DNA of 12,474 bases from Comamonadaceae bacterium CG_4_10_14_3_um_filter_60_75 (GCA_002784245.1 PFKL01000097.1:1-12474); one strand, 5' to 3'; shown: positions 1-6,740, counted from the stretch's first letter. Notes: generated by a model from the letters alone, not told the origin. Translations and numbers: made by a program.

Positions 1-816
1 CGTCAGCACCACGCTGAACTCCTGCGGCAGCAGCGCCATCGCCAGCGCAATGCCCGCCAGCAAGGCCGCCAGCCAATCGCCACGCAGCAGCCCGTAAGCC
101 AGCATCAGCGCCACGCTGGCGCCAAAGGCAAGCAGCGCCAGCACCTTGACCAGACCGGCGGTCTGGCGCTTCAGCGGCGAAGGCTCGCTGGTGAGTGTTT
201 GCAGCGCCACACCAATACGGCCAATTTCGCTACGCTGCCCGGTGGCTGTTACCCGCGCCAGGGCTTGCCCACGCACGAGCAGTGTGCCTGAATACAGCGT
301 GTCAGCGCCAGCAGCACCCACAGTTTTGTCGACTGGCAGCGGCTCGCCGGTCAACAATGACTCGTCGACCTGCACGTCGGTACCCTCAAGCAGTTGCGCG
401 TCGGCGGCGATGCGGTCGCCTTCCGCGAGCACCAGCACATCGCCACGCACGACATCGCTGCCGGCAATACGCTGCGCCTGGCCGTCGCGCAGCACCAGCG
501 CGCGCGGGCTGGTCAGGTCGCGCAACGCACCCAGCGCGCGTTCGGTCTTGCCCTCCTGATACAAGGTCAGCGCCAGCACCACCAGCACCAAGCCAAACAG
601 CACCAGGCCTTCTTGCATGTCGCCGAGCAGCAGATACAGCACGCCAGCGCCCAGCAGCAGGGCAAACATCGGGTCACTCAGCATTTCGCGCACGCTGTGC
701 CACCCGCCGCGGCGCGCGTCGCCAGGCAGCGCATTCGGACCGTCCTGCGCCAATTGCGCAGCAGCCTGCGTCGCCGTCAACCCCGGCGCCTTCAAAAGTT
801 CAGATTCTTGAACCAT
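1..816 (-). CDS. P-type cation-transporting ATPase, N-terminal part (gene runs off the left edge)
   Basis: This is the first 272 codons of a membrane ATPase that pumps a cation across the inner membrane through a phospho-aspartate cycle. Seen in order: a cation-ATPase N-terminal segment (residues 1-45), a hydrophobic pair (about 50-62 and 70-86), the actuator domain with the invariant TGE loop at 156-158 (context LLTGEPLPVDK), then hydrophobic helices at about 222-242 and 248-264. The last ends in PQEF (264-267), in the position of the PEE/PEG ion-binding motif of helix M4. The DKTGT phosphorylation site must lie beyond the window, so ion specificity cannot be read. No CPC metal motif is seen at M4, which argues against a heavy-metal P1B pump and for the Ca/Mg-like group. 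The ATG at 816 was chosen over the in-frame ATG at 831 because GGGGGCGAG lies just before it. It is divergent from the cytochrome gene at 1083. Confidence 0.9.
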   Translation of the reverse strand, partial: MVQESELLKAPGLTATQAAAQLAQDGPNALPGDARRGGWHSVREMLSDPMFALLLGAGVLYLLLGDMQEGLVLFGLVLVVLALTLYQEGKTERALGALRDLTSPRALVLRDGQAQRIAGSDVVRGDVLVLAEGDRIAADAQLLEGTDVQVDESLLTGEPLPVDKTVGAAGADTLYSGTLLVRGQALARVTATGQRSEIGRIGVALQTLTSEPSPLKRQTAGLVKVLALLAFGASVALMLAYGLLRGDWLAALLAGIALAMALLPQEFSVVLT

Positions 817-831
817 CTCGCCCCCGTTCAT

Positions 832-1069
832 TGCTTCTGAAGCCGGATTAGAACTTGATTAGGGCGCGTGCGACCGCGGACCGTCAACTTTCAACGGGCA
901 GTTCTTGTGCCAAGGCAACAAGGCAACGCACAATTGACAAATATGTCAGCAAAGCGTCAGTCAGCCTCGCTTCGGCCTGAAATATGTGAAGAAAAGTAAC
1001 ATTTGTCAGAGAAAACCCCTACTCACATACAGGCTTAAGCTGCTTAAGATTCGCCTGCATTCAATTTAT
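832..1069. promoter_or_regulatory. Divergent intergenic region between the P-type ATPase and the diheme cytochrome operon
   Basis: This stretch of about 240 bases has no convincing gene and is more AT-rich than its flanks near the cytochrome side. It holds a short dyad, TGACA-AATA-TGTCA, at 935-948, and two copies of CTTAAG at 1034-1039 and 1043-1048. A possible cytochrome promoter is CTCACA (1022-1027) with a 17-base spacer to TAAGAT (1045-1050); each matches the sigma-70 consensus at 4 of 6 positions. Promoter assignment is inference. Confidence 0.4.
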
Positions 1070-1075
1070 AAGGAG
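1070..1075 (+). promoter_or_regulatory. Ribosome binding site AAGGAG of the diheme cytochrome gene
   Basis: AAGGAG lies 7 bases before ATG 1083. This spacing selects the ATG rather than the adjacent upstream TTG at 1080 as the start. Confidence 0.8.
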
Positions 1076-1082
1076 ATTCTTG

Positions 1083-1976
1083 ATGCAACTTTCACATTCC
1101 ACCAAGCTCCGGCTTACCCAGATCGTCAAGGCAGGTTGCGTCGTTGCCGTCTTGGGATTTACCTTCGCTGGCAACGCCTTCGCAGACGACAAACCCTCGC
1201 TCACGCTCGGCGAGCAGTACATTCAAGATCTGAAAGATGGCAAGATCGCTGCAGCCGGCGACGACGATCATGTGGTCAAAGAACTGATCATCAAGCGCAG
1301 AATTCCGATCACCTACAAGTACATCAGCACCTTGATGAGCACACCTAATGCCTTCGGCCCGGGCGTGGCATGCACCACCTGCCACAACTCGCAGGATGCA
1401 AGCAAGAGCTACCGCGGTCTGGACTTGTCCACCTGCAAGGGCATCATTGAAGGCTCCACGGAAAAGCCGAAACGTGCCTTGTTTGTCCCTGGCAAAGACC
1501 CCAAGCGTGACATTCTGGTTCGGCGCCTGCGCAACAACCGGATGCCATTGGGCCAGGGCTTTGAAAACTCAACCTACACGCCCAACCACATGCTGGTGAA
1601 GCAGTGGATTGACGACGGTGCCAAGAATGACGAGCATTTCACCAAGAACGTGTTGCCGCTGTTCAGCACAGCCAACGCTTTTGGTCCTGAAACGCCGGCA
1701 TGTACCGCTTGCCACATGTCCAATCAGGAACCACCCAGCTTCCACGAGTTGAACCTGACCACCCACGCCGGCATTTTGCTCGGTGCTGACTCCATCGCCA
1801 AGGGCGTCGACAAGGCCACCAAGGTGATCATCCCCGGCAATTCGTCACTGAGCTTCGTCTGGCAACACTTGAGCGAAGACCGTATGCCTCCCGGCATCAG
1901 CCCTTCTGAGCCGCGTGACCATCCGAACACCACTATCCTTGCTACCTGGATCAAGCAAGGGGCCAAGTGCGATTGA
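1083..1976 (+). CDS. Exported diheme c-type cytochrome with two tandem cytochrome units
   Basis: A 297-residue periplasmic electron carrier. A Sec signal peptide covers residues 1-35 (hydrophobic core about 14-30, cleavage after AFA). Two heme-c attachment motifs are visible: CTTCH at 97-101 and CTACH at 207-211. The protein is an internal duplication: each half has NAFGP before the heme motif, a [GE]LxL[ST]T segment after it, a VPGKDP or IPGNSS segment, then MP (Met154 and Met268), and ends in a WI-x-x-GAK motif. The two methionines are the likely distal heme ligands. Cys118 and Cys296 are extra and could form a disulfide. Its stop codon overlaps the start of a Tat-exported beta-propeller gene, so the two proteins are probably partners. 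The substrate is unknown; I do not recognise a named family beyond c-type cytochrome. Confidence 0.9.
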   Translation: MQLSHSTKLRLTQIVKAGCVVAVLGFTFAGNAFADDKPSLTLGEQYIQDLKDGKIAAAGDDDHVVKELIIKRRIPITYKYISTLMSTPNAFGPGVACTTCHNSQDASKSYRGLDLSTCKGIIEGSTEKPKRALFVPGKDPKRDILVRRLRNNRMPLGQGFENSTYTPNHMLVKQWIDDGAKNDEHFTKNVLPLFSTANAFGPETPACTACHMSNQEPPSFHELNLTTHAGILLGADSIAKGVDKATKVIIPGNSSLSFVWQHLSEDRMPPGISPSEPRDHPNTTILATWIKQGAKCD

Positions 1977-3064
1977 TGGCTTCAGCCAAAGTGAACCGCC
2001 GCCACTTTGTGGCGGCACTCGCAGCAGGTGGGCTTTGGCCCACCTTTTCTGTTTCTGCAGCGACCAAAACACCGCAGGTGTTGCGTCGCTGGGCCAGTGG
2101 CAACGCCACCCTGGCACCGTTGGCCTTGCTTGATGGCCACGTTTTCTTCAATGGCAACAAAACGCTCGGCCGCATTGACCCCGACAACGCGCAAGTCACC
2201 TGGAACGTGTCACACCACCTCAGCAGCAGCGCGGTTTACCGCCCGCGCGCCGCGGGTGACCTGGTGATTTCCGGCGGGCAGGACGAACTGGGCGCCTGGC
2301 ATGCCACCAACGGCGAGCCGCTCTGGGTTCACAAAAAAATCCTGCAAGTGGGTACGCCATTTGTCACGCCTGAGCGCACCTACGTTGGCGACGGTCATTG
2401 GCTGCTGGCGCTGGGCAACCAGAGCGGCGTAGAGGACTGGCGCTTTGCCCCCGATACCGACGACTGCACTGCGGCCTACGCACCCACGGTGGCGGGTGAC
2501 ACGGTTTTCTTCGGTCCGGGTGATGGCATGCTGTATGCCATCAATCGCGCCGACGGCAAGCTCAAGTGGAAGCTCGACGAAAAGGCCAACTGGCAATACG
2601 TGCGCCAGATGTACATCACCGGCGATATGCTGGTGGCGGGCACCTATACCGAGTTGCTCTACGGCATCAACATCACCACCGGCAAAGTGAAGTGGAAGTT
2701 CAAGGCGGGCAACTTCATCAACTCGCACCACGTCTCGGGCGACACCGCGTACCTGTGGTCACCCACAGGCTACATCTTTGCCATTGACGTGAACAGTGGT
2801 GCCGTGCGCTGGAAGCACCAGACAACGGTCTATGGCAACGCCGCAGCCAACTGGGGCCACATGATGGCTGAGATCGTCACCTTTGAGAACCAGGTGTACT
2901 GTCTGGACATGAAGCAGATGCTGCATGTGCTGGACGCCGACACCGGCCGCGAGAGCCTGCGTATCCCGTTTGCCCACGACTTGCGACCCACCGTCTCGCC
3001 TCTGCCAGACGGTCGCGCGGTCATGGCCAGCGACAGCGGCGAGATCCAGTTGGTGCAGTGGTAG
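1976..3064 (+). CDS. Tat-exported PQQ-type beta-propeller protein
   Basis: A 362-residue protein with a twin-arginine signal (NRRHF at 7-11, hydrophobic stretch to about 27, SVSA cleavage site near 28), so it is probably exported folded to the periplasm. The body is a series of repeats of about 40 residues, each ending in a G-x-x-x-W element typical of PQQ/quinoprotein-like propellers: GEPLW (to Trp117), GVEDW (155), GKLKW (198), GKVKW (240), GAVRW (279). It is much shorter than quinoprotein alcohol dehydrogenases (about 600 residues), so actual PQQ binding is uncertain; BamB-like scaffolding propellers are of similar size, but this is not a lipoprotein. The start ATG overlaps the cytochrome stop (TGATG), which implies translational coupling. 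The GTG at 1967 is a possible alternative start. Function inferred: redox or assembly partner of the diheme cytochrome. Confidence 0.85.
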   Translation: MASAKVNRRHFVAALAAGGLWPTFSVSAATKTPQVLRRWASGNATLAPLALLDGHVFFNGNKTLGRIDPDNAQVTWNVSHHLSSSAVYRPRAAGDLVISGGQDELGAWHATNGEPLWVHKKILQVGTPFVTPERTYVGDGHWLLALGNQSGVEDWRFAPDTDDCTAAYAPTVAGDTVFFGPGDGMLYAINRADGKLKWKLDEKANWQYVRQMYITGDMLVAGTYTELLYGINITTGKVKWKFKAGNFINSHHVSGDTAYLWSPTGYIFAIDVNSGAVRWKHQTTVYGNAAANWGHMMAEIVTFENQVYCLDMKQMLHVLDADTGRESLRIPFAHDLRPTVSPLPDGRAVMASDSGEIQLVQW

Positions 3065-3187
3065 CACGCCCGACTGGAGCGGGTGCGATGCAAAGACAGT
3101 GGGGGAGTAGAGTGCAACTGCCGCAACGTTGCTTGCCCAATCAGTCGGGCGATGCGTTTGCGCTACGGCACTTTGTATCACACCCGT
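3065..3187. other. Intergenic stretch between the propeller gene and the radA promoter region
   Basis: No gene is supported here. It holds an 8-bp inverted repeat with a long loop (GCCCGACT at 3068-3075 and AGTCGGGC at 3143-3150) and a perfect 10-bp palindrome GCAACGTTGC (3123-3132). No T-run follows either, so neither is a clear intrinsic terminator. Confidence 0.4.
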
Positions 3188-3195
3188 TTGAGTCA

Positions 3196-3236
3196 GGCGG
3201 CAATGATCTGTAGTTTCATACAGTATCATTGCCGCC
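3196..3236. repeat. Long inverted repeat abutting the radA start codon
   Basis: Perfect 12-base arms GGCGGCAATGAT (3196-3207) and ATCATTGCCGCC (3225-3236) flank an inner pair CTGTA (3208-3212) / TACAG (3219-3223), with one unpaired T at 3224 and a 6-base loop. The right arm ends at the base before the radA ATG. No Shine-Dalgarno sequence fits between arm and start codon. Confidence 0.9.
3208..3223. promoter_or_regulatory. Putative LexA (SOS) operator of radA
   Basis: CTGTAGTTTCATACAG fits the CTGT-N8-ACAG SOS box recognised by gamma- and betaproteobacterial LexA, and the flanking AT and TA also suit the extended consensus. A TATCAT hexamer at 3224-3229 is a candidate -10 element that would place transcription start at or next to the ATG at 3237. 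LexA bound here would block that promoter. The motif is seen directly; regulation is inferred. Confidence 0.65.
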
Positions 3237-4619
3237 ATGGCCAAGGAAAAATCCCAATACGTCTGTTCTAACTGTGGTGGTGTCAGCCCCAAGTGGCTGG
3301 GTAAATGCCCGCATTGCAACGCCTGGAACACACTGGTCGAGTCGGTCGCTGAAAGTGTTGCCGCACTGACAAAAAACCGTTTTTCTTCACTGGCAAAGAC
3401 CGCTGACGTGGCGGTGCTGGGCAACATTGACGCGGTGGACTTTGAGCGCACCCCCACCGGCCACGACGAGCTTGACCGCGTGCTCGGCGGCGGCATGGTC
3501 GAAGGCGGCGTGGTGCTGATTGGCGGCGACCCCGGCATTGGCAAATCCACGCTGCTGCTGCAAGCGCTGGATTCACTGCAGCGCAGCGGCCAGAACACCT
3601 TGTATGTAACGGGCGAAGAAAGCGGCGCGCAAGTGGCTCTGCGCGCACGCCGCCTCGGGCTCAACGGCTCACAGGTCAAGGTGCTGGCCGAAATCGGCCT
3701 GGACAAGATTTTGGCCACGCTTGACACCCTGCAGCCTGATATTGCCGTCATCGACTCAATTCAGACGGTGTATTCCGATCAACTCACCTCGGCGCCAGGT
3801 TCGGTCGCGCAGGTGCGCGAATGCGCCGCGCACCTGACGCGCGCGGCCAAAGCCACCGGCGTGTGCATCGTGCTCGTGGGTCACGTCACCAAAGAGGGCG
3901 CTCTTGCTGGCCCGCGCGTACTGGAGCACATGGTCGACACCGTGCTGTACTTTGAGGGTGACACACACAGCAGCTTCCGGCTGGTACGCGCCATCAAAAA
4001 CCGCTTTGGTGCGGTCAACGAAATCGGCGTCTTTGCCATGACCGAAAAAGGCCTCAAAGGTGTCAGCAATCCCAGCGCCATCTTTCTAAGCCAGCATACC
4101 GAACCCGTGCCGGGCAGCTGCGTCATGGTCACGCTGGAGGGCACGCGGCCGATGTTGGTCGAGATTCAGGCGCTGGTCGACAGTGGCGGCGCGTCCCCAC
4201 GGCGTTTGAGCGTCGGGCTGGACAAAGACCGCCTGGCCATGCTGCTGGCGGTACTGCACCGCCACGCCGGTGTGGCGTGCATGGACCAGGACGTGTTTGT
4301 CAATGCCGTCGGTGGCGTGCGCATCAGCGAGCCGGCGGCTGACTTGGCGGTGCTGCTGGCCATCACCTCCAGTCTGCGCGGCAAACCGCTGCCCAAAGGC
4401 TTTTTTGCCTTTGGTGAAATTGGCCTGGCCGGCGAGGTGCGTCCGGCGCCGCGCGGCCAGGAGCGCCTCAAAGAAGCCGCCAAACTGGGTTTCAGCGTGG
4501 CGGTGGTACCCAAAGCGAATTTGCCCAAAAACCTCAAGTCCAAAGACTTCGAAGGTCTGACGATCCACGCGGTCGAACGCGTTGAGCAGGCGCTGGAAGT
4601 GGTTCGCAGCCTGTCGTAA
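3237..4619 (+). CDS. radA: DNA repair protein RadA
   Basis: A 460-residue RecA-like ATPase that acts in the cytoplasm on recombination intermediates (branch migration) and in DNA repair. Seen: an N-terminal C4 zinc finger (Cys10, Cys13, Cys24, Cys27), Walker A GGDPGIGKST at 96-105, Walker B around IAVIDS (169-174), the RadA signature KNRFG at 254-258, and a C-terminal Lon-protease-like domain from about 290 on. Length is normal for the family. The start is fixed by the canonical N-terminus MAKEKSQYVC, yet no ribosome binding site precedes it; a leaderless or near-leaderless transcript is likely. The candidate LexA box directly upstream points to damage induction. Confidence 0.97.
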   Translation: MAKEKSQYVCSNCGGVSPKWLGKCPHCNAWNTLVESVAESVAALTKNRFSSLAKTADVAVLGNIDAVDFERTPTGHDELDRVLGGGMVEGGVVLIGGDPGIGKSTLLLQALDSLQRSGQNTLYVTGEESGAQVALRARRLGLNGSQVKVLAEIGLDKILATLDTLQPDIAVIDSIQTVYSDQLTSAPGSVAQVRECAAHLTRAAKATGVCIVLVGHVTKEGALAGPRVLEHMVDTVLYFEGDTHSSFRLVRAIKNRFGAVNEIGVFAMTEKGLKGVSNPSAIFLSQHTEPVPGSCVMVTLEGTRPMLVEIQALVDSGGASPRRLSVGLDKDRLAMLLAVLHRHAGVACMDQDVFVNAVGGVRISEPAADLAVLLAITSSLRGKPLPKGFFAFGEIGLAGEVRPAPRGQERLKEAAKLGFSVAVVPKANLPKNLKSKDFEGLTIHAVERVEQALEVVRSLS

Positions 4620-4620
4620 A

Positions 4621-4680
4621 TTTGCTCTTATTTAAAGAGCTACATGCGCTTATTGTAAAAGGGCTAGAAGCCAATTTTTC
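4621..4680. repeat. Dispersed-repeat-like, terminator-like element between convergent radA and the glycine-zipper gene
   Basis: The stretch holds a perfect hairpin GCTCTT-ATTTA-AAGAGC (4624-4640), then ATGCGCTTATT, then GGCT-AGA-AGCC (4662-4672) followed by AATTTTT. On the other strand the same hairpin is followed by CTTTT, so it could end transcription from both sides. The words GCGCTT and AGGGCTAGA followed by GCC and a T-run resemble an intergenic repeat that I recall as common in Comamonadaceae genomes; that identification is from memory and not verified. Confidence 0.5.
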
Positions 4681-4686
4681 ATAAAA

Positions 4687-5310
4687 TCAGTTGCGCACAA
4701 TGGTGTTGCCCGAGTTCTTCACGGCGTCGCCCGCCTTGAAGCCAGGATCGCTGGCAAAGTCAAACTTGGCACTGTGCCCGCCGGGGTAGGTCACACGCAC
4801 GGTCCAAACCTTCTTGGCATTCATGTTTTCCTGAACTTTTTTCCCGGCGTACGCGCCACCCGCCGCACCAGCGATGGTGGCCAGGTCTTTGCCAAAACCG
4901 CCGCCCACCTGGTGCCCCAGAACAGCGCCAGCGACGCCACCGGCGATCATGCCCACGGCGTTGCTCTCACCGGCTTTTTCTGCGACCGACACTGCACTGA
5001 CGCGGCCACAGGTAGCGCAATCAGTCGCCGCCGCCTGGGTAGCGTAGGCGCCTTTGGTACGCAGCCCTGCCAGCGCCTTGTCGTACACCGCCAGCGCATC
5101 ACGGCGACACTGGATGCGCGCCTCGGACGATGCCTCATCAGCGCACAGACGCTTGTCGGCTTCATAGCGGGCTTTGGCCGCCTCTTGCGATTGCACCGCC
5201 TTGGGGTCAGTTGACCAGCTGGCCTGCGCAATACTCTGGCCGGCCACAAGGGCCAGCGCACCGAAACACACTGACTGCACCCAGGCATGAAAAAAATGCT
5301 GCTTTGACAT
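4687..5310 (-). CDS. Exported glycine-zipper (2TM, 17-kDa-antigen-like) envelope protein
   Basis: A 207-residue protein with a Sec signal peptide (hydrophobic 12-24, cleavage after AQA near residue 30). A charged, Ala-rich helical segment (36-85) contains Cys56 and Cys68, and a CxxC pair lies at 98-101. A glycine-zipper segment follows at about 119-157 (GMIAGGVAGAVLG and TIAGAAGGAYAG), typical of Rick_17kDa_Anti/glycine-zipper 2TM outer-membrane proteins. A C-terminal beta-type tail (168-207) contains VRVTYPGG. There is no lipobox. The start at 5310 was chosen because GGAG lies 6 bases upstream; an in-frame TTG four codons earlier overlaps that site. Role inferred: envelope structure or stress; no exact function is recognised. 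It is convergent with radA. Confidence 0.85.
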   Translation of the reverse strand: MSKQHFFHAWVQSVCFGALALVAGQSIAQASWSTDPKAVQSQEAAKARYEADKRLCADEASSEARIQCRRDALAVYDKALAGLRTKGAYATQAAATDCATCGRVSAVSVAEKAGESNAVGMIAGGVAGAVLGHQVGGGFGKDLATIAGAAGGAYAGKKVQENMNAKKVWTVRVTYPGGHSAKFDFASDPGFKAGDAVKNSGNTIVRN

Positions 5311-5355
5311 CTTGAACTCCAATCAAACGAGACCGCCAAACAAAGCGGTACGTCA

Positions 5356-5385
5356 AGGATACCGCCAAGCACGGGTCAGCGGCAA
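5356..5385 (-). promoter_or_regulatory. Possible sigma-70 promoter of the glycine-zipper gene
   Basis: Read on the minus strand, TTGCCG (5385-5380) and TATCCT (5361-5356) are separated by 18 bases, each matching the consensus at 4 of 6 positions. The start codon lies about 45 bases downstream. Weak, sequence-only call. Confidence 0.3.
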
Positions 5386-5409
5386 AAGGCCTGCGTCGAT
5401 ATCCCGCGC

Positions 5410-5426
5410 TTTAAGAATGACTTAAT
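5410..5426 (+). promoter_or_regulatory. PmrA/QseB-type response-regulator box upstream of the cytochrome / two-component operon
   Basis: TTTAAG-aatga-CTTAAT matches the YTTAAK-N5-YTTAAK direct repeat bound by PmrA/QseB-subfamily OmpR-type regulators. It ends 52 bases before the diheme cytochrome start. TAAAGT at 5437-5442 is a candidate -10 element 10 bases further on, which suits activation by a regulator bound near -35. The operon encodes a regulator of this same subfamily. Confidence 0.65.
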
Positions 5427-5440
5427 TTGCCCAAGCTAAA

Positions 5441-5466
5441 GTTGCATTGCAACAATCCACATTGTG
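5441..5466. promoter_or_regulatory. Two small palindromes in the leader of the diheme cytochrome gene
   Basis: GTTGCA-T-TGCAAC (5441-5453) and CACA-T-TGTG (5458-5466) lie between the candidate -10 element and the start codon. They could be a second operator or a leader hairpin. Function unknown. Confidence 0.35.
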
Positions 5467-5478
5467 ATGAAATAAGCC

Positions 5479-6033
5479 ATGAAGACACGCGCCAAATCTG
5501 TTTCCCTGTTTTTTTGCCTGCTGCTCACCCTGAGCGGTGCAACAACTGTCCACGCGGACGACGACGAGGGCCGCGCCTGGTGGCCGTGGGGCAAAACTGA
5601 AAAGCACGGTGAACGCGAGAACGGTAGCGAAGGTCGCTACAGCACTGCCGGCACAGCGCCGGCGCAGGTCAAACAGGAATGTGGCTCGTGCCACACCTCA
5701 TACCCGGCGGGGCTGCTGCCCGCGGGTTCCTGGCAACACCTGATGGCCAACCTGGGGCAGCATTTCGGCAGCGACGCGTCACTCGATGCCAGCACCACCG
5801 CGGCCATCACCCAATACCTGACCAGCAACGCCGGTACCTACAAGCGCGTCAGCGAGATGCCACCGCAAGACCGCATCACCGAGTCGTATTGGTTCAGCCG
5901 CAAGCACAACAAGCACGTCAGTGCGGAGATCTGGACGCGCCCAAGCATCGGCAGCCGCAGCAACTGTGCAGCTTGCCACGCGGGTGCGGAGCAGGGTAAT
6001 TTCAACGAGCACAGCGTGCGCATACCGGGCTGA
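5479..6033 (+). CDS. DHC-type periplasmic diheme cytochrome c
   Basis: A 184-residue exported electron carrier. The signal peptide covers residues 1-26 (cleavage after VHA), followed by a DDDE stretch and the Trp-rich WWPWG at 34-38. Heme attachment motifs are CGSCH at 68-72 and CAACH at 163-167. Between them is a helical segment (SWQHLMANLGQHF and similar) as in the dihaem cytochrome c family (DHC), the redox partner of SHP and of a membrane cytochrome b in other proteobacteria. It is followed 3 bases later by a cytochrome b561 gene, supporting membrane quinol-to-periplasm electron transfer. No SHP gene is present in this window. The ribosome binding site is weak. A PmrA/QseB box upstream suggests control by the two-component system encoded downstream. 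Confidence 0.88.
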   Translation: MKTRAKSVSLFFCLLLTLSGATTVHADDDEGRAWWPWGKTEKHGERENGSEGRYSTAGTAPAQVKQECGSCHTSYPAGLLPAGSWQHLMANLGQHFGSDASLDASTTAAITQYLTSNAGTYKRVSEMPPQDRITESYWFSRKHNKHVSAEIWTRPSIGSRSNCAACHAGAEQGNFNEHSVRIPG

Positions 6034-6036
6034 TCA

Positions 6037-6708
6037 ATGCAAGCAAACGACAAGGTTCTGGTGTGGGACGCACCGACACGTGTCTTTCATTGGCTGATGG
6101 TGTTGTGCTTTGCTGGTGCCTGGATCACCTCCGATGGTGACCGGTGGCTGGGTGTGCACCTGACGCTGGGCTACACCCTGGTTGGCCTGGTGCTGTGGCG
6201 CGTCCTTTGGGGCCTGGTGGGCACACGCTACGCACGCTTTAGCAATTTCATCCGCGGTCCGCATGCCATTGGTCGCTACGCCAGCGGCATGCTTGGGTAC
6301 AAAGTGGCGCATCCGGTCGGGCACAACCCGCTGGGCGCAGTATCGATTGTGCTTATGCTGACGCTAACGCTGCTGGTCAACGGCGCCGGCTGGCTGTACT
6401 TCAACAGCGGCGTGCACGCGCTGAAAGAGATGCATGAGGGTGCGGCCTCAGCCATGCTGCTGGTGGTGGGTGTACACGTGGTTGGCGTGTTGTTTGCCAG
6501 CCTGATGCAGCGCGAAAACCTGGCGCGGTCCATGATCAACGGCTACAAAAAGGCCAAGGCGGCTGATGCCATCCGCTGGAGCTGGTGGCCCATCGGAGCC
6601 CTGCTGTTGGCGGCGGTACTGGGCTTTTGGTGGCTGCAATGGCAAAGCCCGCTTTTGGATACCACCGGCGCGGCGGCGCTCTCAGCCAGACACGGCGACG
6701 ACGATTAA
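6037..6708 (+). CDS. Membrane cytochrome b561-family protein
   Basis: A 223-residue inner-membrane diheme b-type cytochrome (bacterial/Ni-hydrogenase type b561 domain). Predicted membrane segments lie at about 16-31, 40-60, 98-118, 135-156 and 185-203. Candidate heme ligands are His18 (VFHWL), His41 (GVHLTLGY), His133 (EMHEG) and His147 (GVHVVG). The family passes electrons between the quinone pool and a periplasmic c-type cytochrome; here the partner is surely the diheme cytochrome whose stop codon lies 3 bases upstream. The acidic C-terminal tail ends HGDDD. The gene ends 32 bases before the response regulator and is most likely in the same operon. Confidence 0.9.
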   Translation: MQANDKVLVWDAPTRVFHWLMVLCFAGAWITSDGDRWLGVHLTLGYTLVGLVLWRVLWGLVGTRYARFSNFIRGPHAIGRYASGMLGYKVAHPVGHNPLGAVSIVLMLTLTLLVNGAGWLYFNSGVHALKEMHEGAASAMLLVVGVHVVGVLFASLMQRENLARSMINGYKKAKAADAIRWSWWPIGALLLAAVLGFWWLQWQSPLLDTTGAAALSARHGDDD

Positions 6709-6740
6709 GCTGCCCGGCGCAGACGAGCAAGGAACACACG

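Noticed and set aside
146..851. Plus-strand open frames at 146-559, 195-851 and 394-840
   Set aside because: They are antisense to the P-type ATPase, whose TGE and M4 motifs are clear on the minus strand; their Arg/Ala/Ser-rich translations look like shadows.
1080..1082. TTG start for the diheme cytochrome
   Set aside because: The ATG at 1083 has better spacing to AAGGAG and gives a normal signal peptide.
3083..3271. Small plus-strand frame between the propeller gene and radA
   Set aside because: It has no ribosome binding site or family resemblance, overlaps the radA start and would run through the inverted repeat.
2759..3751. 330-codon minus-strand frame across the propeller and radA genes
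   Set aside because: It overlaps two well-supported plus-strand genes and shows no recognisable domain.
4086..4568. 160-codon minus-strand frame within radA
   Set aside because: Antisense shadow of the conserved Lon-like domain.
6585..6740. Upstream extension of the response regulator
   Set aside because: It overlaps the cytochrome b gene; the receiver domain begins exactly at MRILLAEDD with a ribosome binding site before it.
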